Origin: Candidatus Heimdallarchaeota archaeon
Lineage (GTDB): Archaea; Asgardarchaeota; Heimdallarchaeia; Heimdallarchaeales; Heimdallarchaeaceae
NCBI GenBank assembly: GCA_016839875.1
Contig: JAEOTK010000108.1
Location: 1 to 7,366 of the forward strand
DNA length: 7,366 nt
Direction: 5' to 3'
Shown here: piece after piece, positions 6,615 to 7,366 of the stretch
Position numbering within the stretch: position 1 is the stretch's first letter
How the letters are laid out: the number at the start of each line of letters is the position of its first letter
Notes under the pieces: generated by a model
Told to the model about the DNA's origin: nothing
Database searches by the model: none
Seen by the model: only the letters and a program-made list of their open reading frames with translations
Program-made: the position numbers and the translations under genes

Positions 6615-7178
6615 TTATGAAGACTTATACTCACTTCTTAAGATGTCCATTTCTAAAATATCATGATATGATCCTTGTAAGAAATGAGCTTGTCTTTTCT
6701 TTCCAACTTTCTTAAATCCTAATTTTTCATAAACATGGATAGCTCTTTCATTATATTCCATAACCCATAATTCTATTCTATTAAGATTTAGGACATCGAA
6801 ACCGAATCTTAGTAAGCATCTCATCGCATCTGTTCCATATCCTTTATTGTGGTTTGCAGGATTATGAATACCAATACCAACAATACCGGACTTTGCAATC
6901 CAATTCATATCTTCTATTCCACAAGTCCCAATTAGTTCTTTTGTTTCTTTATGTTCTACCACAAAAGTGAATGCAGTTTGATTCTTTGCTCTTTCATGAG
7001 TGCTTTTTATCCAATCTTCTTCCATCATGCTAGACATAGGAATAACTGTCCCAAGACCTACTCTTGATTCGAATGTGTTCCAATATTTCATTATATCATC
7101 TAAATCGGTCTTTTCCACTGCACGAAGCTGAACTTTCTCTCCAATGAATGGGGATCCCTTAGCTAATAATTCTTCCAT
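6615..7178 (-). CDS. GNAT family N-acetyltransferase, RimJ/RimL type
   Basis: This is a soluble acetyl-CoA-dependent N-acetyltransferase. The 187 residues cover a single GNAT fold of the RimJ/RimL (Acetyltransf_3) kind: IGEKVQLRAVEKTDLDDI (12-29) at strand 1, the LIGTCGIEDMNW segment (82-93), motif A GIGIHNPANHNKGYGTDA (101-118) with the acetyl-CoA pyrophosphate loop NKGYGT, LNLNRIELWV (130-139), and motif B NERAIHVYEKLGFKKVGK (143-160). The last part, GSYHDILEMDIL (169-180), is usual for the group. The ATG at 7178 is the only sensible start; no ribosome binding site precedes it. The gene diverges from the partial gene at the right edge and lies upstream of the MFS exporter. The substrate may be a protein N-terminus, a polyamine or a small molecule; SpeG-like spermidine acetylation is one option but not shown. 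Confidence 0.93.
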   Translation of the reverse strand: MEELLAKGSPFIGEKVQLRAVEKTDLDDIMKYWNTFESRVGLGTVIPMSSMMEEDWIKSTHERAKNQTAFTFVVEHKETKELIGTCGIEDMNWIAKSGIVGIGIHNPANHNKGYGTDAMRCLLRFGFDVLNLNRIELWVMEYNERAIHVYEKLGFKKVGKKRQAHFLQGSYHDILEMDILRSEYKSS

Positions 7179-7258
7179 GAAAATAAGAAATAAAGTGCTT
7201 TTTTGAATGTTTGGTTTTTCAATTGCTCAAGAAATTTAATTTTCAACAAAAAAGATAA

Positions 7259-7266
7259 TTTATATA
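7259..7266 (+). promoter_or_regulatory. TATA box of the partial right-edge gene
   Basis: TTTATATA is a strong match to the archaeal box A and is preceded by purine-rich AAAAAGATAA, a BRE-like run. It predicts transcription start near 7288 and a leader of about 30 bases before the ATG at 7321. Confidence 0.5.
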
Positions 7267-7320
7267 TTCGAATTTCAATGATAGAAGTGTTGGTTTAAAC
7301 TGTTTAACAAGGGATAGTTC

Positions 7321-7366
7321 ATGAGTTACATTAATAATCTTATTCAAAAGACATTCAAACGAAGAA
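7321..7366 (+). CDS. Start of an unidentified plus-strand gene, cut by the window edge
   Basis: Only 15 codons are visible, reading MSYINNLIQKTFKRR, with no stop before the edge. The case for a real gene is the strong TATA-like element at 7259-7266 at a suitable distance and GGGA (7311-7314), a weak ribosome binding site six bases before the ATG. The visible residues form a short basic, possibly helical N-terminus. Too little is present to name a family. The gene diverges from the GNAT gene across a 142-base spacer. Confidence 0.5.
   Translation, partial: MSYINNLIQKTFKRR

Noticed and set aside
5102..7178. GNAT plus MFS exporter as a dedicated resistance pair
   Set aside because: The same-strand arrangement fits, but the 58-base gap holds a separate TATA-like box and neither protein shows substrate-specific features, so a joint role is not supported.
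1..7366. CRISPR array, insertion sequence, integrase site or toxin-antitoxin pair
   Set aside because: No regularly spaced repeats, transposase-like genes, terminal inverted repeats, tRNA attachment site or paired small genes were seen.

Overview
The window looks archaeal, and most likely comes from an Asgard-type (Heimdallarchaeia-like) genome. The evidence is AT-rich DNA, TATA-box-like elements but no bacterial -35/-10 promoters, genes without leaders beside genes with a GGTGA/GGAG-type ribosome binding site, U-tract ends rather than hairpin terminators, and a secreted NosD-like beta-helix protein whose tail pattern (GNWWS...YSIDGSAGSIDPFPL) I associate with Asgard surface proteins. The exact lineage cannot be settled from sequence alone.

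Layout from left to right. Bases 1-174 hold no confident gene; the first 80 are richer in GC and contain several short complementary arms. Next come two separate minus-strand genes: a secreted, membrane-anchored parallel beta-helix repeat protein (175-1323) and a stand-alone protein resembling the C-terminal region of AlbA_2/Schlafen-type ATP-binding proteins (1414-2103). A minus-strand two-gene operon (2167-3934) encodes the beta (FixA/EtfB) and alpha (FixB/EtfA) subunits of an electron transfer flavoprotein, one base apart, ending in a U-rich tract. Diverging from it is a plus-strand M42 metallo-aminopeptidase (4047-5105). Its stop codon overlaps that of a convergent minus-strand 14-helix MFS exporter (5102-6556). 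A GNAT acetyltransferase (6615-7178) lies upstream of the exporter on the same strand. At the right edge a promoter-like element precedes the first codons of a plus-strand gene that runs out of the window (7321-7366).

How the genes fit together. Only the ETF pair is clearly one functional unit: a soluble FAD-containing heterodimer that passes electrons between dehydrogenases and an acceptor. No acyl-CoA dehydrogenase, FixC/FixX or ETF-quinone oxidoreductase is present here, so its partners must be elsewhere. The GNAT and MFS genes could share a transcript, but a role such as drug modification plus efflux is speculation. The rest read as single-gene housekeeping or surface functions. I found no tRNA, rRNA, CRISPR, insertion sequence or clear mobile element, and no convincing new multi-gene system. 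The points most worth a second look are the stand-alone AlbA_2-associated domain, the beta-helix protein with its SEFP-plus-helix tail, the divergent ETF motifs and the GC-rich patch at the left edge.
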